A stretch of DNA of 64,000 nucleotides from the NCBI GenBank assembly GCA_001873065.1, contig MNYM01000045.1, positions 1 to 64,000 on the forward strand, written 5' to 3'. Origin of the DNA: Flavobacteriaceae bacterium CG2_30_31_66 (GTDB lineage: Bacteria > Bacteroidota > Bacteroidia > Flavobacteriales > Flavobacteriaceae). Shown here piece after piece: positions 42,128 to 52,472 of this stretch; the stretch's first letter is position 1, and every line of letters begins with the position of its first letter. Made by a program: the position numbers and the translations under genes. The notes under the pieces are model-generated. The model ran no database searches and had not been told where the DNA came from. It was given only the letters and a program-made list of their open reading frames with translations.

Positions 42128-44047
42128 ATGAAAAATCATTCCCTCTTGATTCTTTTATTTTTTTACATTTCGTTCTTCGGGCAACAACAAGAATTATCTC
42201 AAGAAAAAATAAAAAATAATGTTGAAAATTTTCTACTTCAAAAAGAAATTGATTCTGCAAAAATCTTTTTAAATCAGCTTGAAGAATCTGATTATAAAAA
42301 AATCCTTGAAAAAATTACTTCAAAAAAAGAACTTACATATCAGGAACAATATCAATTATTTTCTAGTTTAAGCAATAGGACTTCAATAAAATATGTTCAA
42401 GTCTCAAATTTTATTGATGAAATTGTTATAATTCCTGAGACTAAAAAATTTAACGAAGCCTTTTTTAAGATAAAATGTGATCAAATTTACAACCTAAGAG
42501 ATGACGTAAGTGTTGAGAAAGCTTCTGAAAAATATAAAGAATTAGAAAATTATCTTTCAAATTTTAATGAAAATGACATCACCATTCAAAAAGCAAGATT
42601 GCGAATCCAAACACACCCCATAGTTCTTCATCTTATTGAAAGAGAGGTAGAAAAAGGAAAAACGCTTGTGTTGGATTGTTTAGAAAAATCGGAAAATCTA
42701 AAAGATATTGAGCTTCAAATCATGTTTTTATATCATTTGACAGATTTTTTAGTACTTGAGGGAAAGCTACAAGAATATATTGATATTTCTGAGAAGAGCT
42801 TAGAATTGGAAAATCAAATTCCTAAAAAAAGCCCTTATTATCATGCTATTTTACAACATTTAATTGATGCTTATATTTTTAAAGGTGGATATAAAGAAAA
42901 AGTGTTGTTGTTGATTGACGAGTTGTATAGTGATTCAACTTATAAAATTCAAACATATTCATTGTACTTAAAATTATTAGGAAGACCTGAGACAGATAAT
43001 GCAACTAGAGATGAAATTTTAAAGAAATTTCAAGTAAATAACGTGAAAGAATTGGTTGATAAATTTCAAATTCTCGGAAAAGATTTGAATTCAAATGATT
43101 TTTTCAAACTTTTACTTGAAGGATCAAGAGCACTAGAGAAAAATGAATTTTTCAAAGAAGCATTAGCAGTAAAAGACCAATCAATCTTGCTAACAAGAAA
43201 AATTTATTCTCAAGATTTATCGAAATCTTTGGCTGATTTTAAAATAGAACAAACTATTAAAACGAAGCAAAAGGAAATTGAACATGAACAAGAAAAGAAC
43301 AAATTATATCTTATAATTATCATTCTTGGAGCAGTATTTTTTATTATTAGTTTATTGATTATTAGAAAGATAATGAATCAGTCGAAAGAATTAACAACTA
43401 AAAATAAAATCATCTATAAAACATTGAAAGAAAAAGAATTGTTGATCAAAGAAGTGCATCACAGGGTGAAAAATAATTTCAATATTGTTGCAAGTTTGTT
43501 AGAATTACAATCTCAAGAAATTTCAGATAAAAAGACACTTGATTTGGTAAATGAAGGAAAAAACAGGGTGAAATCGATGGCTTTGATTCATCAAAAATTG
43601 TATCAAAACGATTCAGGGTTGGTTGATTTTGACGAATATTTAAGATTACTAACCAAAGAGATTACATCAATTCATACGCTAAAAGACAAAGTAATTACTG
43701 AAATATCTTCAGAAAATATTTTTTTTGATGTTGATACTGCAATTCCTTTAGGATTGATTATCAACGAGATTATCACAAATGCCTATAAATATGCGTTTAG
43801 TGATGAGAAAGAAAACAAACTTTTTATATCCATTCATAAATTAGAAAATCACTATCAATTGATTATCCAAGATAATGGCTCAGGTATTCCCGAAGATTTT
43901 GATATTAAAACTGCCAAAAGTTTAGGATTAAGATTGATCAATAGACTTGTGAAACAACTTTATGGAACTTTGAATCAAGTAAATGATAATGGTGCGCGAT
44001 TCGAAATTAACTTCAAAGACAACTATACAAGAAAGCTTGTGAACTAG
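42128..44047 (+). CDS. Sensor histidine kinase with exported helical-repeat domain
   Basis: A 639-residue protein. Start 42128 is chosen over 42056 for its signal peptide (LLILLFFYISFFGQQ). A periplasmic helical, TPR-like region (about 20-385) is followed by a coiled coil, a transmembrane helix (about 395-415), and an HWE/HisKA_2-type kinase: EVHHRVKNNFNIVASLLEL with His444 as likely phosphoacceptor. The ATPase domain has INEIITNAYKYAF, DNGSGIP and SLGLRLINRLVKQL. It is paired with the LytTR response regulator 88 bases downstream. The signal is unknown. Confidence 0.92.
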   Translation: MKNHSLLILLFFYISFFGQQQELSQEKIKNNVENFLLQKEIDSAKIFLNQLEESDYKKILEKITSKKELTYQEQYQLFSSLSNRTSIKYVQVSNFIDEIVIIPETKKFNEAFFKIKCDQIYNLRDDVSVEKASEKYKELENYLSNFNENDITIQKARLRIQTHPIVLHLIEREVEKGKTLVLDCLEKSENLKDIELQIMFLYHLTDFLVLEGKLQEYIDISEKSLELENQIPKKSPYYHAILQHLIDAYIFKGGYKEKVLLLIDELYSDSTYKIQTYSLYLKLLGRPETDNATRDEILKKFQVNNVKELVDKFQILGKDLNSNDFFKLLLEGSRALEKNEFFKEALAVKDQSILLTRKIYSQDLSKSLADFKIEQTIKTKQKEIEHEQEKNKLYLIIIILGAVFFIISLLIIRKIMNQSKELTTKNKIIYKTLKEKELLIKEVHHRVKNNFNIVASLLELQSQEISDKKTLDLVNEGKNRVKSMALIHQKLYQNDSGLVDFDEYLRLLTKEITSIHTLKDKVITEISSENIFFDVDTAIPLGLIINEIITNAYKYAFSDEKENKLFISIHKLENHYQLIIQDNGSGIPEDFDIKTAKSLGLRLINRLVKQLYGTLNQVNDNGARFEINFKDNYTRKLVN

Positions 44048-44135
44048 TTTATCAAACATAAAACTATCCTAAAACATTTTTATTAAAATTATTATTAAAT
44101 ATTAATAATTTTATTGTACCTTAATTGGAAATAAA

Positions 44136-44858
44136 ATGGAAAAGGTAAAAATCTTAGTTGTTGAAGATGAAATAATCATTGCTGATAGTATTTGCAATGC
44201 GCTAAATGAACTTGGTTATCATGCACTTGAGCCTGCAATAAATTTTACTGAGGCAATCATCACTATTGAAAATGAAAAACCAGATATTGGCATTCTTGAT
44301 ATTCAGCTTTCTGGGAAAAAAAATGGCATTGATTTGGCTAAAAAAATAAAAACCGAATATAATTTTCCTTTTATTTTTTTAACTTCAAATTCTGATTCGT
44401 TTACAATTCAAGAGGCAAAACAAGTAACACCACATGCTTATTTGATAAAACCTTTTTTAAAAGAAGAATTGTATAGCTCAATAGAAATTGCTTTGCATAA
44501 TTTTTCAATAAAATCTGGAGAAGTGCTGAATGACAATTTGATTATCAAGGATGCGCTTTTTATAAAAGACAGAGGGTATTTCACAAAAATTAATTTCAAC
44601 GACATTTTATTCCTAAAAAGTGATCATGTTTACATTGAAATTTTTTTAATAGACCATAAAAAAAAGGTTGTAAGAACCAGTTTGAATAATATTTTAACCA
44701 AATTAAATCATTATTTTGTGAGAGTTCACAGAGGTTACATTATCAATACGAATTATATAACTCAAATAAATCATCACACAGTCAAAATCGAAAATAAAGA
44801 AATTCCGATTGGAAATAAATTTAGAGATGAAATTGTAAAACTATTTAAATCAATTTAA
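44136..44858 (+). CDS. LytTR-family response regulator
   Basis: A 240-residue regulator. The receiver domain (1-120) has acidic Glu10/Asp11, phosphoacceptor Asp55 (IGILDIQLSG) and Lys in YLIKPFL. The LytTR DNA-binding domain (about 135-238) reads NDILFLKSDHVYIEIF, VRVHRGYIINTNYI and IPIGNKF. It acts with the upstream histidine kinase. LytTR regulators bind paired direct repeats in promoters; no obvious target repeat is seen in the flanks. Confidence 0.95.
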   Translation: MEKVKILVVEDEIIIADSICNALNELGYHALEPAINFTEAIITIENEKPDIGILDIQLSGKKNGIDLAKKIKTEYNFPFIFLTSNSDSFTIQEAKQVTPHAYLIKPFLKEELYSSIEIALHNFSIKSGEVLNDNLIIKDALFIKDRGYFTKINFNDILFLKSDHVYIEIFLIDHKKKVVRTSLNNILTKLNHYFVRVHRGYIINTNYITQINHHTVKIENKEIPIGNKFRDEIVKLFKSI

Positions 44859-44982
44859 GAACAAATTATCAATTGTTTAGAACATTTTTGATCATAAACA
44901 TTTTAATTTAACTAATTTTACAGTTGTTTCAAGTTGATTCCTAAGTAAATTTTCGGGGGAATAATGTATTTAAGATGAACTG

Positions 44983-45020
44983 AAAAAAAAAAAGCCTACC
45001 ATTAATGATAGGCTTTTTTT
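44983..45020. terminator. Bidirectional terminator between convergent genes
   Basis: AAAAAAAGCCTA pairs with TAGGCTTTTTTT (45009-45020) around a loop of about 10 bases. It serves the response regulator (+) and the helicase gene (-). Confidence 0.9.
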
Positions 45021-45023
45021 ATG

Positions 45024-47450
45024 CTACTTTTCCAAAGTCATCAAAACCATTCTTAATTCGGCAAAAGTATAACTGTTATCAACTTTTTCTTTGAGTTCGG
45101 TGAGTGATTTGAATTCGATTTCTTCAATGGCTTTCAAAATTTCTTTGTATTTCTTTAAAGATATTAATTCTAAAATATCCACTTCACCTGAAGGAATATA
45201 ACTCGCCAAATGACTTTCGATGGTACTTGTAGTAAAACTTCGTTCCTTGGCAATTTCTTGAACAGACATTCCAGCTCTAAACATTTCAAAACTGATTTGT
45301 TTCGTGTTTTTTTTGGGTTCTTTTTTGACTTCTTTTATTGGTAGTCTTTTGAAATTATTCGCACTATTTGTGCCATTTTTTTTACAATAGTCTTCAATTA
45401 ATTCTAAAATTTCTTTTCCATATTTTTCAACACGAATTTTTCCCATTCCTAAAATTTTCGACAATTCTTTTTCGGTTCTTGGAAGCAAATCGCAAAGTTG
45501 ATATAGAGTTTCTTGAGGAAAAACGATGTAATGAGGAACATTTTCAGCTTTAGCAAAATCATCTCTTAATTCTCGCAATTGGACTGCTAAAATGGGGTCT
45601 CGTTTGGAAGTTATTGGTTTCTTTTTTGCAGGTTCTTTTGATTGTAAAACCGCATTTGCTCGCTCTTGTAAATAGGTTGTCGTTTTGAAACCCTCACCCA
45701 TTTTTTCGAGTACAAAAACCTTTTCAGCCACTTTTTCTTGAAGCCTTTCAAATAGTTTTAAAAAATCGGTTTTCACAGCTTTATTATCCGTAAAAAATGA
45801 TGTTTCACCGAGTGGTTTTTCAATGAATTCTTTGGTTTGTGTTAAAAAATAAGCGACTGCTTTTTTAAATCGTTCTTGAATTTGCGAATTATTTTCTGGC
45901 AAAATATTACTTTGAGAAATCGCTAATAATTGACTTTTAAAAGACGATGAAACTTTCAACAAAGGCACAATTCCTTTGTCTTTCAGTGTTACCAAATGTT
46001 CTAAAACTTCTCCTTTGATGCTATTTCTGTTTTTATAAAAAAAATCTAAAATACGGGTTGAGGGATATAAAAATAATTGATAATCAAATAATTCTGAAAT
46101 TAAATTGAGCTGAAATTGTTTTTCCGATTCATGTAAAATTTGTTCATCCGGACAATTTTCAGCCACAGTTTCATTGAAAATATTTACAGTATTATCATTG
46201 ATAATTGAGCTTGATGAAATAGGAGTTTTTAACACCAAACCCTCCAAAGAAGTACATCTACTCAAAGCAACATAGGTTTGACCGTGAGCAAAAGAGCTCT
46301 CAGCATCAATCACCGCTTTTTCAAACGTTAGTCCCTGACTTTTATGAATGGTAATTGCCCACGCCAAACGCAGCGGAATTTGCGAAAAAGCGCCTGTAAT
46401 TTCTTCTTTAATGGCTTTTGTTTCGTCGTTTATGGTGTAATTTATGTTTTCCCAAGTTTCATTTTCTGTAATAATTTCGTCATTTTCGTTGGGACATAAT
46501 ACATTCACAGAAGTTTTGGAAATGGCAGTAATCACACCAATTTTTCCATTAAAATATCTTTTTTCTTGCGAGGAATCATTTTTAATAAACATTACTTGAG
46601 CGCCCACTTTCAAAGCTAATTTTTCATCATTTGGATAAGATTGCTCACTGAATTTTCCTAAAATTTTAGCTTCAAAAAAATGACTTTTTGTGGGTAATTT
46701 GTTGAGTTCAAAATTGTTGATAAGATTCGCTCTATTATTATGAGTTGTAAGCGTAATGTATCCCTCCTCTTTTGTTGGAGAAAATGACGGATTGTAACGT
46801 TTATTTAAAATTTTAGCAGATTCATCAGATAAATTATCATTCCTAATTTCATTTAAAATTTTGATAAAATCGTCGTTTTTTTGACGGTAAATATGTTTCA
46901 ATTCAATGGTAACAATATTGGCTTCTTTGAAGGCATTCGCACTAAAAAAATACATGTTATCATAGTGTTTTTGAAGCAAACTCCATTCGTCATTCTTCAC
47001 AACTGGCGCCAATTGTTGCAAATCACCAATCATTAAAATTTGTGCGCCACCAAAAACTTTTTCGCGGATTTTATACCTTCTCATTACTTGGTCAATGCCA
47101 TCTAATAAATCAGCACGAACCATTGAAATTTCATCAATAATGATTAAATCTAAGGATTTTATAATAGCTATTTTAGTTTTTGAAAATCGGCGTTGTTCGT
47201 TGTTATTTTTGATTTGATCAGGTAAAATCGGCCCAAAAGGCATTTGAAAAAAAGAGTGAATAGTAACACCTTTCGCATTGATAGCTGCCACTCCTGTTGG
47301 AGCCACAACCACTAATCTTTTGAGAGATTCACTTTTTATTTGATGTAAAAATGTGGTTTTTCCAGTTCCTGCTTTTCCAGTAATGAAAAGATTTCTATCA
47401 GTTTTATTGATAAATTCGATGGCGAGTTCGAGTTCGGGATTGGTTTTCAT
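45024..47450 (-). CDS. PIF1/RecD-like DNA helicase with HRDC and HTH domains
   Basis: An 808-residue helicase. The Walker A motif GKAGTGKTTF lies at 25-34, and the DEAD-like Walker B (LDLIIIDEISMVRADLL) near 110. The SF1B C-terminal motif is AWAITIHKSQGLTFEKAVID, with VALSRC. After about residue 600 come an HRDC-type domain (LRELRDDFAKAENVPHYIVF, TEKELSKILGMGKIRVEKYG) and a helix-turn-helix (MFRAGMSVQEIAKERSFTTS). This domain order is usual for Bacteroidota PIF1-like helicases, which act in DNA repair or replication-fork maintenance. It is monocistronic, ending at a bidirectional terminator. Confidence 0.93.
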   Translation of the reverse strand: MKTNPELELAIEFINKTDRNLFITGKAGTGKTTFLHQIKSESLKRLVVVAPTGVAAINAKGVTIHSFFQMPFGPILPDQIKNNNEQRRFSKTKIAIIKSLDLIIIDEISMVRADLLDGIDQVMRRYKIREKVFGGAQILMIGDLQQLAPVVKNDEWSLLQKHYDNMYFFSANAFKEANIVTIELKHIYRQKNDDFIKILNEIRNDNLSDESAKILNKRYNPSFSPTKEEGYITLTTHNNRANLINNFELNKLPTKSHFFEAKILGKFSEQSYPNDEKLALKVGAQVMFIKNDSSQEKRYFNGKIGVITAISKTSVNVLCPNENDEIITENETWENINYTINDETKAIKEEITGAFSQIPLRLAWAITIHKSQGLTFEKAVIDAESSFAHGQTYVALSRCTSLEGLVLKTPISSSSIINDNTVNIFNETVAENCPDEQILHESEKQFQLNLISELFDYQLFLYPSTRILDFFYKNRNSIKGEVLEHLVTLKDKGIVPLLKVSSSFKSQLLAISQSNILPENNSQIQERFKKAVAYFLTQTKEFIEKPLGETSFFTDNKAVKTDFLKLFERLQEKVAEKVFVLEKMGEGFKTTTYLQERANAVLQSKEPAKKKPITSKRDPILAVQLRELRDDFAKAENVPHYIVFPQETLYQLCDLLPRTEKELSKILGMGKIRVEKYGKEILELIEDYCKKNGTNSANNFKRLPIKEVKKEPKKNTKQISFEMFRAGMSVQEIAKERSFTTSTIESHLASYIPSGEVDILELISLKKYKEILKAIEEIEFKSLTELKEKVDNSYTFAELRMVLMTLEK

Positions 47451-47730
47451 AAAAAACTTTTTGATGCAATATACTAAAACAAAGAAAATGAAATGTAAAA
47501 CTTCTTCTTTTAAAAATTTAAAAAATTATTTGAATGATTTAAAAAAATTCATTTGTACTATTGAACATTATTTATGATTGACTTCTAAAAAAGAAAATTT
47601 TTCAAAGAAAATTAGTATATATTACAGAATTTAGATTTTATTTAAGGATTAATTTTTAAATTACCATATTTTTTCTATAAAAAATAAATTATTCCAAAAT
47701 AAAAATATTAAATTTAGCAAAAAAAAATTT

Positions 47731-49383
47731 ATGAATGCTTTACTAGCTTTTCTGCCTATTCTTTTGACGATTCTTTTAATGGCGGGCTTCAATTGGGGAG
47801 CCAAAAAAGCCTTACCCATTGCTTTACTTTTTGCAATTGCCATTGCATTTTTTCAATGGGACATGGATATTGGGCATATTTTAGGATATACTTTTTTTGG
47901 ATTTTTAAAAGCCATAGATATTCTCATTATTATTTTTGGTGCCATTCTCATTTTAAATACCTTGAAATTATCGGGTGCAATGGCTACCATTAATAAAGGT
48001 TTTAGTGGAATCACCGAAGATCGACGCATTCAAGCAATTATCATTGGGTTTATGTTTGGAGCATTTATTGAAGGTGCTGCAGGCTTTGGAACACCTGCTG
48101 CTTTAGCTGCTCCGTTATTGGTTGGTTTAGGATTTCCTCCATTGGCAGCGGCTTTGATAGCATTAATATATAATAGTGTGCCAGTTACTTTTGGTGCAGT
48201 TGGTACCCCCATTTTTGGGGCAATGAGTACACTTGAATCAAATATTACAGCGTCTGCATTAAATACTGAAACTTTTAAATTGGCACTAACCCAATGGATA
48301 GCCATTCCAAATGCGATAGCAGGTGTTTTTATTCCTTTGCTTGGGATTGCTATCATGACGCGTTTCTTCGGGAAAGAAAAATCAATCAAACCTGCATTAG
48401 AAGTAGCGCCTTTTGCCATTTTCGCAGGTCTTGCTTTTATGGTGCCGTATGTACTTATCGCTATTTATTTTGGTCCTGAATTACCTTCTTTAGTAGGAGC
48501 TTTTATTGGATTGGGCATTGTTGTTTTTGCTGCAAAACGTGGTTTTCTAGTACCAAAAACAAAATGGGATTTTCCACAAGAATCAACTTGGCCAGATTTA
48601 TGGCGTTCTAAAATAGATACAGGAGCAACAGGAAAATCAAAAATGTCGCTTTTGAAAGCGTGGTCACCTTATTTTTTGATTGCCATTATTTTAGTAATAA
48701 CTAGAATTCCGGCTTTTGGTCTTAAACAATTTTTAAGTGATTTAACTCTCAGTATAAATAATGTAGCTGAAATTGAAGGTTTAAATTACAATCTTAAATG
48801 GGCTTATTTACCGGGAACGATTCCTTTTGTGCTCGTCGCTATAATTACCCACTTTATACATAAAATGAGTATAAATGACGTAAGAAAAGCATGGAAACTA
48901 ACTTTAAAACAAATTAGTGGTGCTGCAATAGCTCTTTTTGCTGGCGTTGGTATGGTGCAATTAATGTTAAATTCTAATGTAAATGCAAGTGGCATGGATA
49001 GCATGCTAACGACGATGGCAACTGCAACCGCAAATTTTTCTGGGAATGCGTACCCGTTTTTTGCAACTATCATTGGTATTCTTGGTTCTTTTATGTCGGG
49101 TTCTGCAACGGTTTCCAACATCCTATTTATGTCATTTCAATTTGAAACCGCTTCGATTCTCGATTTTTCACAAATTCTTATTTTGTCTATGCAAGGTATT
49201 GGTGCCGCTATTGGAAATATGATTTGCATCAACAATATTATTGCAGTAAGTGCCACTGTTGGTTGTATTGGTGCAGAAGGGAAAATAATTAGAACCAATG
49301 CGCTGCCCGCTTTCATTTATTATCTCATCATTACCTTTATTTTAGGAACTCTTATCTACAGCGGTTTTTCGCCGGCTTACTAA
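47731..49383 (+). CDS. lctP: L-lactate permease (LctP family)
   Basis: A 550-residue membrane protein with about 13 helices. Typical blocks: [20 protein letters not shown] near residue 108, [20 protein letters not shown] near 145, and the closing [17 protein letters not shown]. It imports lactate (and perhaps glycolate) with H+. The dehydrogenase gene starts 9 bases downstream, so the two form a lactate-utilisation operon. Base composition is slightly richer in GC than its neighbours. Confidence 0.95.
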   Translation: MNALLAFLPILLTILLMAGFNWGAKKALPIALLFAIAIAFFQWDMDIGHILGYTFFGFLKAIDILIIIFGAILILNTLKLSGAMATINKGFSGITEDRRIQAIIIGFMFGAFIEGAAGFGTPAALAAPLLVGLGFPPLAAALIALIYNSVPVTFGAVGTPIFGAMSTLESNITASALNTETFKLALTQWIAIPNAIAGVFIPLLGIAIMTRFFGKEKSIKPALEVAPFAIFAGLAFMVPYVLIAIYFGPELPSLVGAFIGLGIVVFAAKRGFLVPKTKWDFPQESTWPDLWRSKIDTGATGKSKMSLLKAWSPYFLIAIILVITRIPAFGLKQFLSDLTLSINNVAEIEGLNYNLKWAYLPGTIPFVLVAIITHFIHKMSINDVRKAWKLTLKQISGAAIALFAGVGMVQLMLNSNVNASGMDSMLTTMATATANFSGNAYPFFATIIGILGSFMSGSATVSNILFMSFQFETASILDFSQILILSMQGIGAAIGNMICINNIIAVSATVGCIGAEGKIIRTNALPAFIYYLIITFILGTLIYSGFSPAY

Positions 49384-49392
49384 AACTATTTT

Positions 49393-52236
49393 ATGGAAAA
49401 TTTACAAACCGAATATAAACACTTATACAAAACCCTTATTGAAGTAATTGACAAGGAAAGGCTATTAACAAGTCCTACAGAAACTCTTGCTCTTGGAACA
49501 GATGCTAGTTTTTACAGATTAATCCCAAAACTAATTATCAAAGCAAAAAATGCGGATGAGGTTTCTTTTATTTTGAAAGAATGTCATAAGCTTCACTTAC
49601 CGGTAACTTTTAGAGCCGCAGGAACGAGTCTTTCTGGACAGGCAATTACCGATGCTGTTTTGGTCATCGCTGGTGAACATTGGAAAGAAGTGATGGTTCA
49701 CGAAAATGGTGATAAAATTACCCTTCAACCTGGTGTTGTTGGATCGCATGCCAATCGTGCTTTAAAATCGCATCAAAAGAAAATTGGTCCTGATCCTGCT
49801 TCTATCAATTCTGCAATGATTGGTGGAATTGCCGCAAATAACGCTAGCGGAATGTGTTGTGGAACGGCTCAAAATTCTTACAAAACAATAGCAAGTTTAA
49901 AAGTAATTTTTCAAGATGGTACGTTACTTAATACTGGCGATGAGTCTAGTAAAAAAGCCTTTCAAAAAACCCATCATCAACTTCTTGAAAACCTCACACG
50001 TTTAGGACAATCTGTGAAAGACAACAAAGAACTTGCCGATTTAATTTCGCATAAATTCAAAATGAAAAACACCACCGGCTTCAGCTTAAATGCCCTGATT
50101 GATTTTTTTGATCCTTTTGATATTATAGAACATTTAATGATTGGATCAGAGGGCACACTGGGTTTTATTGCAGAAATTACCTATCACACCGTTATTGATT
50201 ATCCTTTTAAAGCGAGTTCTTTGATGACGTTTCCCGATATCGAAAAAGCTTGTAATGCCGTATCAAAATTAAAATCTGAACCTGTGGCGGCTGTTGAATT
50301 AATAGATCGCTCAAGTTTGCGTTCTATGGAAAATGCCGATGGCATTCCTAGTTATTTAAAAGGCTTATCTGAAGGGGCTTCCTCTATTTTGGTTGAAACT
50401 TCTTCTGATAATAAAGAAACTTTGGCAAAACAAATTGACCAAATAACCAAAGCAATTCAAGATATTCCAACAGAAATTCCTATATCATTTACGGATAATC
50501 CCATAGAATATGCCAAGTTATGGAAAATTCGAAAAGGACTTTACCCATCTGTAGGTGCCATGAGACAAATTGGAACTACAGTAATTATTGAAGATATTAC
50601 TTTTCCTGTACCTCGATTGGCAGAAGCAATATTGGCTTTAAAAAGACTGTTTAAAAAACATGGCTATGAGGAAGCGGTTATTTTTGGTCATGCCCTTGAA
50701 GGAAACATACATTTTGTTTTTAATCAAGATTTTAATGATGAAAAAGAATTAGAACGCTACAAACTTTTTATGGAAGAATTGGCGGATATGGTGACTGACG
50801 ATTTTAAAGGTTCTTTGAAAGCTGAACACGGAACGGGAAGAAATATGGCGCCTTTTGTGGAACAAGAATGGGGAAAAACTGCTTACGAAGTAATGAAACA
50901 AATCAAAGCCATTTTTGATCCCAACAACCTTTTGAATCCCGGGGTAATTTTAAATAATGATCCGCTTATTCACACCAAAAATCTGAAACCAATGCCAGCC
51001 GCAAATCAGATTGTGGACAAATGCACCGAATGTGGGTTTTGCGAAGTGGCTTGCGTTTCGCATGATTTTACCATGTCACCTCGTCAAAGAATTACAGTAT
51101 TTCGTGAAATGGAACGCTTAAAGAAAACCGGTGAAACACCGCACATTCTTGCCTCACTTCAAAAAGATTATGATTATAATGCCCTTCAAACTTGCGCCAC
51201 AGACGGACTTTGTTCTCTTAGTTGCCCCGTGAATATTGATACTGGCAAATTTGTAAAACATTTACGAGAATCATCAAATACAGCAAATGATAAAAAATTA
51301 GCGGCTTACCTTTCACCTCGCATGAATAGCATTCAAAATGCTGCACGTATGGGGCTTAATGTAGTTGATACGTTTCATAACATATTAGGCACAAAAGCCA
51401 TGAAAACAACTGCTGAAATATTTAGAAAAGTCTCTGGCAATAAACTACCACTTTGGAATCCAAATTTTCCTAAAGGTGCGAAAAAAATAAAAGATGAGCC
51501 ATTAAATACTGAAAACCGCAATAAAGTCGTTTACTATCCGTCTTGCATCAATCAATCTATGGGTGTTTCAAAAGATTATGATGGCGATATTTCGGTAATA
51601 GAAAGCGTAAAAAATTTGATGCAAAAAGCCGGATTCGAAATCATTTATCCAAAAAACTTGACTACACATTGTTGTGGAATGCCTTTTAGCAGTAAAGGGT
51701 TTACTACAGAGGGAAAAGACAGGTCTAACGCACTTGAAGAAGCTTTATTCGAAGCTAGTGAACAAGGGAAATATCCGATTTTGTGTGATATGAGTCCTTG
51801 TTTGTACACCATGAAAGATAACATGACGTCAAACATGAAACTGTATGAACCTATTGCTTTTACGATGGAATATTTAGTGCCTAAATTACAATTTGAACCT
51901 ATTGATGAAACAGTGAGTGTTTATGCCGTTTGCAGTGCAAAAAAATTGGGACTCGACGAACAAATGGTCACTTTGGCAAGAATGTGCGCCAAAGAGGTTG
52001 TACAACCCGTAACCACTTGTTGTGGATTTGCTGGCGATCGCGGATTTACCCATCCTGAGCTCAACGATCACGGACTAAGAACCTTAAAAGAACAAACACC
52101 CGAAAATGTAACGAACGGCTACAGCACGAGTCGTACATGTGAAATCGGTTTGTCATATCATGGCGGAATTTCTTATAAATCTATTTTTAATCTGGTGGAT
52201 AGAGTGACTAAAAGAATTGAACCAGAAAAGATTTAA
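49393..52236 (+). CDS. FAD-binding, Fe-S D-lactate/glycolate dehydrogenase
   Basis: A 947-residue fusion enzyme. The FAD-binding part (about 1-520) has TFRAAGTSLSGQAITDAVL and VIFGHALEGNIHFVFNQDF. Two 4Fe-4S clusters are next: CTECGFCEVACVS near residue 545 and CATDGLCSLSCPVN near 600. Two CCG-type modules complete it (TTHCCGMPFSSKGF near 758, and TTCCGFAGDRGF near 875). The layout matches the Dld-II/GlcD-GlcF fused family that oxidises D-lactate to pyruvate with quinone. The upstream permease supports lactate as substrate. Confidence 0.93.
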   Translation: MENLQTEYKHLYKTLIEVIDKERLLTSPTETLALGTDASFYRLIPKLIIKAKNADEVSFILKECHKLHLPVTFRAAGTSLSGQAITDAVLVIAGEHWKEVMVHENGDKITLQPGVVGSHANRALKSHQKKIGPDPASINSAMIGGIAANNASGMCCGTAQNSYKTIASLKVIFQDGTLLNTGDESSKKAFQKTHHQLLENLTRLGQSVKDNKELADLISHKFKMKNTTGFSLNALIDFFDPFDIIEHLMIGSEGTLGFIAEITYHTVIDYPFKASSLMTFPDIEKACNAVSKLKSEPVAAVELIDRSSLRSMENADGIPSYLKGLSEGASSILVETSSDNKETLAKQIDQITKAIQDIPTEIPISFTDNPIEYAKLWKIRKGLYPSVGAMRQIGTTVIIEDITFPVPRLAEAILALKRLFKKHGYEEAVIFGHALEGNIHFVFNQDFNDEKELERYKLFMEELADMVTDDFKGSLKAEHGTGRNMAPFVEQEWGKTAYEVMKQIKAIFDPNNLLNPGVILNNDPLIHTKNLKPMPAANQIVDKCTECGFCEVACVSHDFTMSPRQRITVFREMERLKKTGETPHILASLQKDYDYNALQTCATDGLCSLSCPVNIDTGKFVKHLRESSNTANDKKLAAYLSPRMNSIQNAARMGLNVVDTFHNILGTKAMKTTAEIFRKVSGNKLPLWNPNFPKGAKKIKDEPLNTENRNKVVYYPSCINQSMGVSKDYDGDISVIESVKNLMQKAGFEIIYPKNLTTHCCGMPFSSKGFTTEGKDRSNALEEALFEASEQGKYPILCDMSPCLYTMKDNMTSNMKLYEPIAFTMEYLVPKLQFEPIDETVSVYAVCSAKKLGLDEQMVTLARMCAKEVVQPVTTCCGFAGDRGFTHPELNDHGLRTLKEQTPENVTNGYSTSRTCEIGLSYHGGISYKSIFNLVDRVTKRIEPEKI

Positions 52237-52261
52237 TCCTTAGTACTATTTTTAAAATAAT

Positions 52262-52294
52262 CATCCTCTTTAGTCAACTATGCTAATGAGGATG
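52262..52294 (+). terminator. Probable terminator after lactate dehydrogenase
   Basis: CATCCTC (52262-52268) pairs with GAGGATG (52288-52294), with further partial pairing (TAG/CTA) inside. It is followed by TTTAATTTT. Confidence 0.6.
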
Positions 52295-52411
52295 TTTAAT
52301 TTTAGTGGTGTTCAGAAACTAAAACTTCAAACAGAACGCTGTTTAAATAGCTAACTTTATAATATCATTACCAAATTTCATAAAATTCAATAAAAAAAAC
52401 TTTAAATAAAA

Positions 52412-52458
52412 TTCGTAATAATACGAACAATTAAAATATTGTTCGTGCATTTGCGAAC
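52412..52458. promoter_or_regulatory. Two operator-like palindromes upstream of decayed efflux operon
   Basis: TTCGTA-ATAA-TACGAA (52412-52427) and GTTCG-TGCATTTG-CGAAC (52441-52458). Their centres are 30 bp apart, about three helical turns, and both lie within 65 bases of the start codon. The half-site TTCGTA/TACGAA is of the type bound by TetR-family repressors that control efflux pumps. No regulator gene is adjacent. Confidence 0.6.
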
Positions 52459-52472
52459 AGATAAACAAAAAA

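Noticed and set aside
47353..47577. 74-residue plus-strand ORF overlapping the helicase start
   Set aside because: Its first part is antisense to the Walker A region of the helicase, and the remainder lies in AT-rich intergenic sequence.
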